Shown piece after piece: positions 1 through 8,355 of a stretch of 63,918 nucleotides of DNA. Where the stretch lies: the NCBI GenBank assembly GCA_934317845.1, contig CAKRES010000016.1, forward strand, positions 1 through 63,918, written 5' to 3'. The stretch is from an uncultured Lachnospiraceae bacterium. Lineage in GTDB: Bacteria > Bacillota > Clostridia > Lachnospirales > Lachnospiraceae. The notes under the pieces were generated by a model. The model saw only the letters and a list, made by a program, of their open reading frames with translations, was not told the DNA's origin and ran no database searches. Every line of letters begins with the position of its first letter. Position 1 is the stretch's first letter. The position numbers and the translations under genes are program-made.

Positions 1-120
1 GGATTGAGAGATATTTGATAATAAAATATAACAGTTATTAAATCCCTTGGAATATATGAAATCTCAATTCAAGTTTGCTGATCTGAGAAACCATAACAAT
101 TTAATATAATGAACAGCGTT

Positions 121-158
121 AGAGCATTTATGTGACTGAAACATAGATGCTCTTTTTT
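121..158 (+). terminator. Intrinsic terminator of an upstream gene
   Basis: A 13-nt arm (121-133) pairs with 141-153 with a single G-U pair. The loop has 7 nt and a run of T residues follows at 152-157. No coding frame is seen before it, so it probably ends a transcript entering from left of the window. Confidence 0.75.
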
Positions 159-287
159 GTGCCCTTTTGGGCAATGTATGTGAATGTAACTTTAGGGGTA
201 TGGATATTTATATTAAGAATGGAATCAAATGTACAGATTGTACTTGATTTATACTGATAATTGTGACAAACTAATTATAGACCGTAG

Positions 288-509
288 GGGAGACGAGGTT
301 TAAGTCTTGATCCGAATATCCCATTAGCGGGTAGACAGTCCGAAGAGGGATGTCTATTTTTGCAAATTGTATTATCGAAAAATGAAAAAATTCTAAAAGC
401 GGGAATAGGTGATGGCGACATGCAGCATATAGCAAGAAAAACGTATTTAGATGAATTGATTGAATGGTACACGAAATATGGACTTTGGAAGAGTTTATTA
501 TTATTTTAG
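288..509 (+). other. Open frame without ATG start, possible gene remnant
   Basis: The frame is open for about 73 codons between a TAG at 285 and the stop at 507-509 and has no early ATG. Its product reads like real protein, for example GDGDMQHIARKTYLDEL. A TTG at 360 after a GAGGGA could start a 49-residue peptide. It overlaps the spurious upstream extension of the next gene. I do not recognise it; it could be the tail of a truncated gene or chance. The rest of 1-556 shows only the terminator at 121. Confidence 0.25.
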
Positions 510-556
510 AAGGTAAATTTTTGCTGTCAGCCAAAGGTAGCGGAATGGAGATTAGT

Positions 557-1726
557 ATGAAACAAATATTAAAATATTTTATATTTTTTATTATAATAAA
601 TGTTATAAGTGGCTGTTCGGTTAGAGGTTCAAGTGAAATGATGTTAGATGATGGAAATCAGGATTTGCCTTCTTCTATTGGGACAATATCATCAGATTTT
701 TCATTTGCTGTATTAGGAACAGGGGAGATTGCTTTTCTTACTATAGATCCAAAAGAAGTTGTATTTTTGGATGAAAAACAGAAAAACAGACGCTCTGTTG
801 AATTATCTGAGAATCGCCAATCTTTAGAGATTACTGCAGGAAATGATTACTTTTATGTGTATTGTTCCAACGAAGATGAAACAGCTGGTTTTTTAAATGT
901 TTTTGACAAGCAAGGAGAGTTAATAAAAGAAATATCATTACCGTTCAGTAGAGTTAGTGTCAGCAATGGAATTGTGTATGGATATTACGATGAAACAGCT
1001 GATTTTTATGGATGGGGTTCTAATATCTCGAATAGTCATATTGAAGCAACCCATTATATTAGTGAGAGAAAATTTTTAGAAAAATTTCCTAACTGTATGG
1101 ATGATTGGTATGAAATAAGCGGGGACGAAATAGCAAATGTTGGTGAACAACAATTGTATCGCTGTTCATCGGATTATTATCATAAAACAGACTATTATAG
1201 TGATCAAAAACCTTTGTCTGTTTTTGGTCAAATAGATTATGTGAAATATTGTGATGGGAAAATAGCTTCCGAGGAGTCGGATAAAGAAATCCGTTCCCGC
1301 TTGAATCAAATATATAGTATGATGAAAAAAGAGGAAGAGAATTTTCTGATTTATAGTTTTCAAACGAATGATAAAATATACGGCATTTGTAATGTATATA
1401 GTCAATATGGGGAATTATTAACTTTTTGTACGGATGATTTGAATTATAGTTTCTCTTTTTCTTATGATGAAAAAGAAGATAAATTATATAAGGTAAATGA
1501 GTATACTAACGTTGAACTTATATATGAAGATGAACATAATTGCCTGTATCATAAATTAGACGGTGTTTATTATACAAAATTAGGACAGGATAAAGAGAAA
1601 AAAATATATGAGTACGATGGGGAAATCGCTATTACAATTTTAGAAGGGTATGTAAAATTTCAGGAAAGAGAAATACATTACGATGATGATATTATAGATA
1701 AGCAGGAAATAATAAAAGTATGGTAA
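557..1726 (+). CDS. Putative lipoprotein of unknown function
   Basis: The 389-residue product begins with a basic n-region, a hydrophobic run and a lipobox ending ISGC (Cys about 20), so it should be exported and lipid-anchored. The start at 557 is chosen because GGAG lies six bases before it; the frame extends further upstream (464) but without signal-peptide character. The mature part is acidic and rich in Tyr, Asp and Glu, with recurring short beta-like segments that could form a propeller, but I recognise no domain. The gene is AT-rich like the Gabija genes downstream. It sits alone with its own SD, and a hairpin separates it from the next ORF. Function is unknown; a link to defence is only positional. 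Confidence 0.75.
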   Translation: MKQILKYFIFFIIINVISGCSVRGSSEMMLDDGNQDLPSSIGTISSDFSFAVLGTGEIAFLTIDPKEVVFLDEKQKNRRSVELSENRQSLEITAGNDYFYVYCSNEDETAGFLNVFDKQGELIKEISLPFSRVSVSNGIVYGYYDETADFYGWGSNISNSHIEATHYISERKFLEKFPNCMDDWYEISGDEIANVGEQQLYRCSSDYYHKTDYYSDQKPLSVFGQIDYVKYCDGKIASEESDKEIRSRLNQIYSMMKKEEENFLIYSFQTNDKIYGICNVYSQYGELLTFCTDDLNYSFSFSYDEKEDKLYKVNEYTNVELIYEDEHNCLYHKLDGVYYTKLGQDKEKKIYEYDGEIAITILEGYVKFQEREIHYDDDIIDKQEIIKVW

Positions 1727-1807
1727 TATATCTATGGAATTTTGACAGATAGGTTTTGTTTCAACTCCATTATCCTGATTATCACTATATTATTAAACCG
1801 CTATGAG

Positions 1808-1840
1808 ATGCTTCGCAGGTAACTATTACCTGCGGAGCAT
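1808..1840 (+). terminator. Strong hairpin after the lipoprotein gene
   Basis: Fifteen-nt arms (1808-1822 and 1826-1840) pair with one G-U and a 3-nt loop CTA. No T-tract follows (TAAGAAAG), so it is not a canonical intrinsic terminator. It ends about 12 nt before the SD of the small ORF at 1861 and could serve as a weak terminator, RNA stabiliser or cis-regulatory hairpin. Confidence 0.45.
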
Positions 1841-1860
1841 TAAGAAAGAAGGAGAAAAGA

Positions 1861-2040
1861 ATGGAAATTTCAAATAATCAATCATGGTATATAAATCCCA
1901 ATAACAGGACAGTAACATCAAATATCAAGAATACAGCGGTCAAAGATTGGGAAACTGTCAAGAAAACAATGTTTGACGAAATGGAACCTGTCGAAGATTT
2001 GATGACGGCTATAAAAACCCCTACTAGAAGTATTTATTGA
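1861..2040 (+). CDS. Small hypothetical protein (59 aa) before the Gabija module
   Basis: ATG at 1861 follows AAGAAGGAG with good spacing and opens 59 codons ending in TGA at 2038-2040. The product is soluble and mixed-charge, starts MEISNNQSWYINPNN, and has no membrane segment, cysteine or recognisable motif. It lies 70 bp before gajA on the same strand and could be cotranscribed with it. I do not recognise a family. It could be a small accessory protein of the defence module or a truncated N-terminus of a mobile-element gene. The SD is the main support. Confidence 0.5.
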   Translation: MEISNNQSWYINPNNRTVTSNIKNTAVKDWETVKKTMFDEMEPVEDLMTAIKTPTRSIY

Positions 2041-2110
2041 TGTATGCAGAAGGAACAGTCTTGATTGTCAGGAATTTTTTAGGTTAAGGATTTATGGGAG
2101 GATATGTTTA

Positions 2111-4249
2111 ATGAAACTTGTAGAAATGAGCATAAGGAATTATAGGCAATTTGAAAAAGCAGATATATCATTTGATGATGGGATTACTGTATTGGCTGGA
2201 GCTAATAATAGTGGGAAGACATCGCTTATAACATTAATAAAAAACGTTTTTAATGATGAAAAGAGCGTTTATTGCGAATCGGATATTCCTGCAAAGAATA
2301 TGCAGGAGTGGATAAATAAAGTTTACCCATTATTCGAAGCGTTTTTCACAAGAGATTATTCTGTTGAGAAAATAGAAGAAGATTTAGTTGAACATATTCT
2401 ACCTAATGATGAAGAGAAATCTCGAATATGTATAGATACTACCAAGCTAAGGGTTCATGTATCTTATAATCCGGATAAAGATGATATAAAGTTATTTGCG
2501 GATTATATTATGGATTTAGATGAAGATATGCATGACTTTTTCTTTGAATATTATTATGAGATTAAGCGATCAAAGTTTATTAAGGCAGTTTCTAAAGAAT
2601 TTGAAAAAATAAAAAAGAGATTCGAAGAAATTCAGAAGGATAAAGCAAATTTGGCAGATGCTACGGATGAAAAGGAAAAACAGAATATTGAGTTGAAAGA
2701 AAGATATCTAAAACAGAAAATAGTAGCACTATACGTTGATTCAATTGTTCCAACATGTTATTTTTGCGATGAAACGTATAAGAATAGATGCCAGATGGAT
2801 GATGTAAAGCAATTTAGAAATTTATTTAACTTTTGTTTTATTAAAGCAAGCAGACCTCTAGATGATGATGCATCAGATCATTCTCATTCAATCAGTAAAC
2901 AGATGATTAAAATGGCCAAATTAGATGGGGAATGGAATGAACTGATAGATAGATTACCTGATGATATACTAAAACCTATTCAAGATAAAGACATTAGTAA
3001 GAAGGTTCAAGAAACATCATTAAATTCATTAAAGGAGACTATTACAGCAATTGAAGAGACGAATGGAGGGCGATCTGGCGAATTAATGTTGGATATGCTT
3101 GTTACGGAAGAGGATATTAGTGACTTACTACAAAGAATTACAACGGCTACATATTGCGTTGATGGTTATTTTCTTGGTGAAGAATCACAGGGGCTAGGTT
3201 ATAGTAATATGATTTATATTCATCTTCAACTAAATGAATATGAAAATGGCAAAGATGATTGTAAAGTAAATGCTTTTTTTGTTGAAGAACCAGAATCACA
3301 TATGCATCCTCAGATGCAGCAAGTATTTATTAAATATCTTATTGAGCACTATAAAGATGAGATACAGGGATTGATTACAACACATTCAAATGAAATGGTA
3401 CGTGTTGCAGGAATAACGCATTTACGTGTTATTAGAAGAACAGACAGTTTTTTAAGTGAGCTCTATGACCCATCAAAATTAATCGAAGAATTAAAAGAAT
3501 CAAGTGACCCAGAGGATAAGTTGTTAGCAGATTTTTATGATTGGTTCTTTGAGATTGGTTATTCCGAACTTGTTTTTGCAGATAAAGCAATTTTTTACGA
3601 AGGGGATACTGAACGATTATATATCCGAAAGCTCTTGACGTTGGAAAAATATAAAAAGTTAAAGCAACAATATATTGCTTATATTCAGGTTGGAGGAGCA
3701 TATGCAAAAAATTATCAAAAAATGATAGAACTGTTAGGGATAAAATCATTAATTATTACAGATATAGATTATTCCAAAGATGCTGAGACGGTAGATGAAA
3801 TATTAGATTCTGAGATAACTAACGCAACAATAAAAGAGTTTTATAGGATAGAAAATCATGGAAGTACTCCAAAGGTTAGGGATCTATATGCTTGGAAAGA
3901 TGCAAAGAAAAATGTAATAAGTAACGGATTGATTTATACATGTTTTCAAACAAACAATGATGGCTATTCTAGAACTCTTGAAGAGGCAATGCTTTCTCAG
4001 TATTTTTCGATTGATGTTACTACGAGTTTTACTAAGAATGAATGGACTAAAAAAAGAGAGGATTCCATGCTGGAATTTGTTATTCCGACCAAAGGAATAA
4101 AAGAAGATGATCTAATTAAATTGCGAGGTATATTGAAATCTACAGCTGGTTCCAAAACAAACTTTATGTATTCTGTAGTGCTTAATAAAAAAGCAGAAGA
4201 TAGTGAGCCCAATTATATTCAGGGAGGTTTGAAATGGTTAATGGAATAG
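2111..4249 (+). CDS. gajA: OLD-family ATPase/TOPRIM nuclease, GajA-like
   Basis: The N-terminus is an ABC/SMC-like ATPase: Walker A GANNSGKT at about 30-37, EEPESHMHP (Walker B region) at about 392-400 and the H-loop TTHSNE at about 423-428. A charged, probably coiled insertion lies near residues 155-210. A TOPRIM domain follows, with acidic motif YEGDTE (Glu about 497) and DID at about 551-553, the metal-binding residues of OLD nucleases. An OLD protein paired with a UvrD helicase is the Gabija antiphage arrangement, in which GajA nicks DNA when nucleotide levels fall. At 712 residues it is longer than the roughly 580-residue reference GajA. An SD (GGGAGG) precedes the start, and the 3' end overlaps gajB by 16 bp, suggesting translational coupling. 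AT-rich composition suggests transfer. Confidence 0.85.
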   Translation: MKLVEMSIRNYRQFEKADISFDDGITVLAGANNSGKTSLITLIKNVFNDEKSVYCESDIPAKNMQEWINKVYPLFEAFFTRDYSVEKIEEDLVEHILPNDEEKSRICIDTTKLRVHVSYNPDKDDIKLFADYIMDLDEDMHDFFFEYYYEIKRSKFIKAVSKEFEKIKKRFEEIQKDKANLADATDEKEKQNIELKERYLKQKIVALYVDSIVPTCYFCDETYKNRCQMDDVKQFRNLFNFCFIKASRPLDDDASDHSHSISKQMIKMAKLDGEWNELIDRLPDDILKPIQDKDISKKVQETSLNSLKETITAIEETNGGRSGELMLDMLVTEEDISDLLQRITTATYCVDGYFLGEESQGLGYSNMIYIHLQLNEYENGKDDCKVNAFFVEEPESHMHPQMQQVFIKYLIEHYKDEIQGLITTHSNEMVRVAGITHLRVIRRTDSFLSELYDPSKLIEELKESSDPEDKLLADFYDWFFEIGYSELVFADKAIFYEGDTERLYIRKLLTLEKYKKLKQQYIAYIQVGGAYAKNYQKMIELLGIKSLIITDIDYSKDAETVDEILDSEITNATIKEFYRIENHGSTPKVRDLYAWKDAKKNVISNGLIYTCFQTNNDGYSRTLEEAMLSQYFSIDVTTSFTKNEWTKKREDSMLEFVIPTKGIKEDDLIKLRGILKSTAGSKTNFMYSVVLNKKAEDSEPNYIQGGLKWLME

Positions 4250-6219
4250 AAAATATTTATCTTGTGAATGCTCCTGCCGGAAGTGGCAAAACCACATGGA
4301 TCCGCAAACAAGTTGAAAAACATTTACTTGAAAATGAAGAAGATAATGTTTTATGTATAACCTATACAAATCGAGCTGCTGAAGAATTGGGGAAGGATAT
4401 AGATTCTAAAAGAGTCTTTTTTGGAACGATTCATAACTTTATAAGTAATTACATAGGGAGCTTTTTTGAACATAAAGCAATAATTGATTTATATTGGGAA
4501 TTGTATAAAGAGAAAATAGCACAAAGAATTAATAATGTAGATAACAAAGAAACTGTTGCGGACAGTAATGCAAGATATATAGAAAAGTATGGAGCATTAG
4601 ACCTTGAAACGGTATATTCGAATTTGAAAAAGATTAGTTATGGGGAAACTCAATTCACATCGTTGTATTATGGAACATTAAGCCATGATGATTTATTATC
4701 TTTTACCAATAAGGTTGTTGAAAAATATCCTGTTATTCTAAAAAAAATTCGCGACAAGTATCAGCTTGTCTTTATAGATGAGTATCAGGATACAGATGCA
4801 GATGTTCTTAATTTGTTTTATTCGGCTATGGTATCAGGTACTGGAAAACTGTATTTATTAGGCGATAAGATGCAACAGATATATAAGAATTATGATGGTA
4901 GTTTTGAAGATACTTTTAAGAAATTGAATAAATCTACACGACTGGAAGTGAATTATAGAACAACCCCGTATATCGTTAATATTTTGAACTCTATATACAA
5001 TGATGAGACATTACAGCAATATCCTTATGAGAAAAATTCTGATAATCAAATGCTTTTTAAGCCTAAAGTTATTTTTACTAATGATAGGAAGAAGACAATT
5101 GATTCATTTACAGAGGAAAATAATGATGCTTTAGTCCTGTATTTGACAAATAAAGATCGTTTTCATGGTATTGGAGTTGGAAATCTTTATGATGCATTTA
5201 GTAAAATTCCTAAGTATGGATTTACCGGAAAGTATAATGTAGCAGATGTGCTTACTAAAGAAGAAGTTTGGAATCAGGATGTTGTTCTAAGTGTAGTTTT
5301 TTCACTTGTTGATATTTGTGAATATTACATTAACGGAAAGCTAGGAGATGTATTTAAAATAGTGCGGAGTAATGAAAAAGTACTTAATAGAAAATTTTTT
5401 TTAATCAGACTCCATTCTGATAAAAAAGTATTACATGATAAAATGGAAGGACTAGTCGTAGCTTATCAAAAAAAGGATTCCACTATTGGTTCATTTCTTA
5501 AGAGGTGCTGTGAGGAAGGAATTATAGAAAAAGAATATTATGGTGAAATTATTGAAGATGAAGACTATGCTCAAACACTGGAAGTTGCATTTGCTGAAAT
5601 TTTAGTTTTAAAGAAATATTTAGAAAATCCATATATTTCGACGCAGCATGGTGTAAAAGGAGAAAGTCATGATACCGTTTTGTTTGTGGCAGAGAATAAC
5701 TCTAGATCCCCCGTGGTAAGTATGAGCAAATTCTTCGATTTATGGAGCAAAGTGGATGTAGTGTTGGGCTCTTTTGATGAGTTTTATTATTCTTATTTGA
5801 AAATGATTAAGAGTATTGAAAATGAATGTGGCATGAAAATTTCAGAGATTAAATTAGATGATTATAAACAGAATGAAGCATTTATTGCTGAAAAAATATC
5901 AGAATTCGATGGTACATATTGTAATAATGATTATTATATTACATTATTAAAAGATACATTTGATGCGTATTTCGCTAAGAATAATAAATCAAAGGCTCAA
6001 GCGTGTCTGAAGGAAAATCTTGTTTATGGTGTATTGGCCGCCTATCGACTTTTTTATGTTGGATGTTCTAGGGCGCGTAAAAATCTTGCTATTGTAATTG
6101 AAAATTCTGATGTCGATGGTTTTAAGGAGTGCTTAAAAAACAAGTTTGAAAATATTGGTTTTGAAATTGTTGGGATTCAGGAAAATTATGACAACGAAAG
6201 AATCCCTAATAATTTATGA
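4234..6219 (+). CDS. gajB: UvrD/Rep-like superfamily 1 helicase, GajB-like
   Basis: Superfamily 1A motifs are all present: Walker A APAGSGKT (about 13-20), motif Ia TYTNRAAEEL, DEYQDTD (Walker B, about 182-188), GDKMQQIYK (motif III), NYRTTPYIV (motif IV), QHGVKGESHDTV (motif V) and YVGCSRARK (motif VI, about 608-616). This supports an active ATP-dependent DNA translocase. In Gabija the helicase partner binds and activates the OLD nuclease complex. Its start lies inside the last codons of gajA, and the SD AGGGAGG is inside gajA too. At 661 residues it exceeds the roughly 490-residue reference GajB, partly through extra sequence between motifs IV and V. An alternative is a non-Gabija OLD-helicase pair, so the symbol is provisional. 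Confidence 0.82.
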   Translation: MVNGIENIYLVNAPAGSGKTTWIRKQVEKHLLENEEDNVLCITYTNRAAEELGKDIDSKRVFFGTIHNFISNYIGSFFEHKAIIDLYWELYKEKIAQRINNVDNKETVADSNARYIEKYGALDLETVYSNLKKISYGETQFTSLYYGTLSHDDLLSFTNKVVEKYPVILKKIRDKYQLVFIDEYQDTDADVLNLFYSAMVSGTGKLYLLGDKMQQIYKNYDGSFEDTFKKLNKSTRLEVNYRTTPYIVNILNSIYNDETLQQYPYEKNSDNQMLFKPKVIFTNDRKKTIDSFTEENNDALVLYLTNKDRFHGIGVGNLYDAFSKIPKYGFTGKYNVADVLTKEEVWNQDVVLSVVFSLVDICEYYINGKLGDVFKIVRSNEKVLNRKFFLIRLHSDKKVLHDKMEGLVVAYQKKDSTIGSFLKRCCEEGIIEKEYYGEIIEDEDYAQTLEVAFAEILVLKKYLENPYISTQHGVKGESHDTVLFVAENNSRSPVVSMSKFFDLWSKVDVVLGSFDEFYYSYLKMIKSIENECGMKISEIKLDDYKQNEAFIAEKISEFDGTYCNNDYYITLLKDTFDAYFAKNNKSKAQACLKENLVYGVLAAYRLFYVGCSRARKNLAIVIENSDVDGFKECLKNKFENIGFEIVGIQENYDNERIPNNL

Positions 6220-6371
6220 TCATATGGTAGTGCGAAAAAGCACAGAAAATGTTCTTTCAAGAAAAAACAGAAAAATTTAAACTTGGATGAGAAAAAAGAA
6301 CGGAGTGGATATGATTGGAGCATGCACATTCTAATTAAAAAACAATCGCAATTTTACGGAGGTAAATGTAA

Positions 6372-6824
6372 ATGACAATCGAGTATAGAAAATTATGTGA
6401 AAAGGATCTGGATATATTCATTGAAATGAGAATAAACCAGTTGAGAGAAGAGGGGGCTAAAGAGGATATTGATTTAAAACCTGCTCTACAGGATTATTAT
6501 ATACGTCATATGAAGGATGGTACATTTGTTTCGTGGATAGCAGTAGATGATGAAAAAATCATTGGTACAAGTGGAATGTCATTTGTAGAAAAACCACCAT
6601 ATTTTGGATGCCCTAGTGGAAAGATGGGGCTTTTATCCAGTATGTTTACAAATCCTGATTACAGACGGATGGGAATTGCGAAAGAGCTTTTACATAGAGT
6701 TGTTGAAGAAGCCAGAAATTATGGATGTGGTACGATTCAGATTACTGCATCTGATATGGGAGTGAAATTATATACGGCATATGGATTTGTTCATAACGGT
6801 AATTTCATGCAATACAAACTTTGA
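6372..6824 (+). CDS. GNAT-family N-acetyltransferase
   Basis: The 150-residue product has the GNAT fold signature. The N-terminal strand IEYRKLCEKDLD leads to a helix, and the central sheet contains GTSGMSF. The acetyl-CoA-binding loop reads PDYRRMGIAKELL, a variant of the Q/RxxGxG/A motif, near residues 95-108. The C-terminal YTAYGFVHNG is typical. The transferred group is acetyl from acetyl-CoA; the acceptor cannot be told. SD ACGGAGG precedes the ATG. It follows the Gabija genes after about 150 bp holding only a short hairpin-like patch. It may be a passenger of the island rather than part of the defence system. Confidence 0.82.
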   Translation: MTIEYRKLCEKDLDIFIEMRINQLREEGAKEDIDLKPALQDYYIRHMKDGTFVSWIAVDDEKIIGTSGMSFVEKPPYFGCPSGKMGLLSSMFTNPDYRRMGIAKELLHRVVEEARNYGCGTIQITASDMGVKLYTAYGFVHNGNFMQYKL

Positions 6825-6851
6825 TGTAACTTCCAGTTTGCCTTTGACATA

Positions 6852-7256
6852 ATGGTATTATCAAATATTGTTTATCAGATTTGTGCAAAGGGCGTTTCAA
6901 AAGATATGAATTCAAAAATGAATATCAGATATGACGGGATTCTGATGAATCGTGAAAAGGCAGATTTTTGTTTGAAAATTACGAAAAATCAGATTTTGTT
7001 CCGGTTTTATTTTAAGCTCGGTTATGATAACAAATATAAAATCGTATCCTATGACCGTAATCTGGCAAAAAAACATTTTAACGATGAATTCGTTGATTAC
7101 CATTGTGAGTTTTTCCGCAGCGGTATCAATACGATTATCAGGATGTGGCTGGATGGTGGCTGCAAAGAGACTCCGGAGCAGATGGTTGGAATCATTAAGG
7201 CTGAATATAAAGGAAGACCGGAGTATTTTGGAATGGAAGTGGAATATGATGAATAA
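6852..7256 (+). pseudogene. C-terminal remnant of a TetR/AcrR-family regulator
   Basis: The frame encodes 134 residues. Its last third, from YHCEFFRSGINTI to the KETPEQM segment, looks like the C-terminal ligand domain of DhaS-type TetR regulators. There is no N-terminal helix-turn-helix, and no convincing SD precedes the ATG at 6852. The DNA-binding domain has therefore probably been lost, leaving a fragment that cannot act as a repressor. Composition resembles the surrounding accessory DNA. It could alternatively be an expressed stand-alone domain, which I consider less likely. Confidence 0.5.
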
Positions 7257-7410
7257 TTGTTTTGATGATAACAAATAAAGGAAAGATTATAATTGCAGTA
7301 AATATTCAAAGTAATATATTCTGAATGCGTTTCAGTTCTTATTGGATATCTCCATCTAATACAACGATAATAGAAAGAAGGTATGGCAAGAATATAAAAT
7401 CCCACTCGAC

Positions 7411-7460
7411 AATTAGTACGACCTCGGACTATAATCCAATAGTCCGAGGTCGTGCTAATT
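7411..7460. promoter_or_regulatory. 22-nt inverted repeat at the MarR gene start
   Basis: Arms 7411-7432 and 7439-7460 are complementary over 22 nt with one mismatch (a G-T pair) around a 6-nt loop. The right arm abuts the SD AAGGAGG of the MarR gene. Either the DNA palindrome is an operator, for autorepression, or the RNA hairpin limits ribosome access. There is no T-tract, so plain termination is unlikely. Confidence 0.6.
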
Positions 7461-7475
7461 AAGGAGGCGATAAAA

Positions 7476-7934
7476 ATGTATGATAATAAAGATGTTGTAG
7501 TGCAGTTACAGAGATATTATTCACTCTGGAGGGACAGCATAGTTATGTATGAAGAATGGGCGAAAGAGTACGGGTTATCATCTAATGGCATTTTTGTCTT
7601 ATATTCCTTTTATGAAAGCGAAGGAAAATGCACCCAGAAAATGATCAGTGAGAAATGGCACATTCCGAAGCAGACAGTAAATACAATACTGAAAGATTTT
7701 CAAAACAAGGGCTATGTTGAAATGGTATCGTCAGAAACTGATAAAAGAAATAAGATTGTCTGCCTGACAAAAGCAGGAAAAAAATATGCAGATGATATCA
7801 TAGGAAAACTACAGAAGAAAGAGATTTATGTGATTGAAAAAATGGGATTAGACAGCATAAAGAGCATGAATGACAATACAGAACTTTTTATAAATCTGTT
7901 TCGGGAAGGAGAGTTTCATGCAAAAGAATCATAA
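7476..7934 (+). CDS. MarR-family transcriptional regulator
   Basis: The 152-residue product has the MarR winged-helix layout. A helical dimerisation N-terminus is followed by the recognition region EKWHIPKQTVNTILKDF, the wing around SSETDKRNKIVCLT, and a C-terminal dimerisation helix. ATG 7476 is preferred over the in-frame GTG 7452 because AAGGAGG is correctly spaced from it and 7452 lies inside the hairpin arm. MarR genes usually regulate an adjacent transporter or detoxification gene, but the sequence directly downstream is scrambled. The regulator may therefore be orphaned, or may act on itself through the palindrome upstream. Confidence 0.85.
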   Translation: MYDNKDVVVQLQRYYSLWRDSIVMYEEWAKEYGLSSNGIFVLYSFYESEGKCTQKMISEKWHIPKQTVNTILKDFQNKGYVEMVSSETDKRNKIVCLTKAGKKYADDIIGKLQKKEIYVIEKMGLDSIKSMNDNTELFINLFREGEFHAKES

Positions 7935-8053
7935 AGGATTGTTCTTCCTTCTGACCGGCAGAGCTTTTGATGAGTGACAGAGGGGCATTTATTACAGGAT
8001 CTACGTTCCTTATGGATGGAGGAGCGACAGCAAGCTATTACTATGGATCATGA
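7918..8053 (+). pseudogene. Fusion scar: short ORF start joined to an SDR C-terminus
   Basis: An ATG at 7918, overlapping the MarR stop, opens only 19 codons to a TGA at 7975. In another frame, 7973-8053 encodes a 26-residue tail SDRGAFITGSTFLMDGG followed by ATASYYYGS. This is the typical C-terminal end of a short-chain dehydrogenase (the xITG-x-DGG motif). The two pieces look like the head of one gene and the tail of another joined by deletion. From 8054 to the promoter at 8271 I see no intact gene, only a possible 27-codon fragment. Confidence 0.6.
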
Positions 8054-8270
8054 AAGTTGGCGCGAGTGTTGTATGTGCCAGAAGATGTGGCTGTTCTGCA
8101 ACATTTGATGATCAGATAATGCTAAGTTATTGACAGGCAGCTTCACAAAATTTATTTATCATTCAATAGAGGGACGAATAATGAAAAAGTGTATGATGTC
8201 AGATGGCATGATCAGATCCCCCGGCGAGTGGGAGGATAAGATGGAGCTGTCTGGCATTTTTTGTATTCAG

Positions 8271-8298
8271 TTGAAATTTTCCATTGTTTGTGTATAAT
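8271..8298 (+). promoter_or_regulatory. Promoter of the abiE operon
   Basis: TTGAAA at 8271-8276 and TATAAT at 8293-8298 are separated by 16 bp, about 58 bp before the abiEi start. AbiEi antitoxins are known to bind inverted repeats at their own promoter; I did not find a clear repeat here. Confidence 0.65.
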
Positions 8299-8355
8299 AG
8301 AACTTGATACAAAAACTATAAAGAAATTGTACGAAGTTGACTTGGAGTGGTGTAC

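Noticed and set aside
271..534. Minus-strand open frames (87 and 65 codons) upstream of the lipoprotein
   Set aside because: No SD, low-complexity translation with runs of Phe, Leu and His, and overlap with a plus-strand open frame. Treated as chance frames.
2111..6219. Alternative assignment of the OLD/helicase pair to PARIS or a restriction system
   Set aside because: PARIS has its ATPase and TOPRIM in separate proteins; here they are fused and paired with a UvrD helicase, and no methyltransferase or specificity subunit is present.
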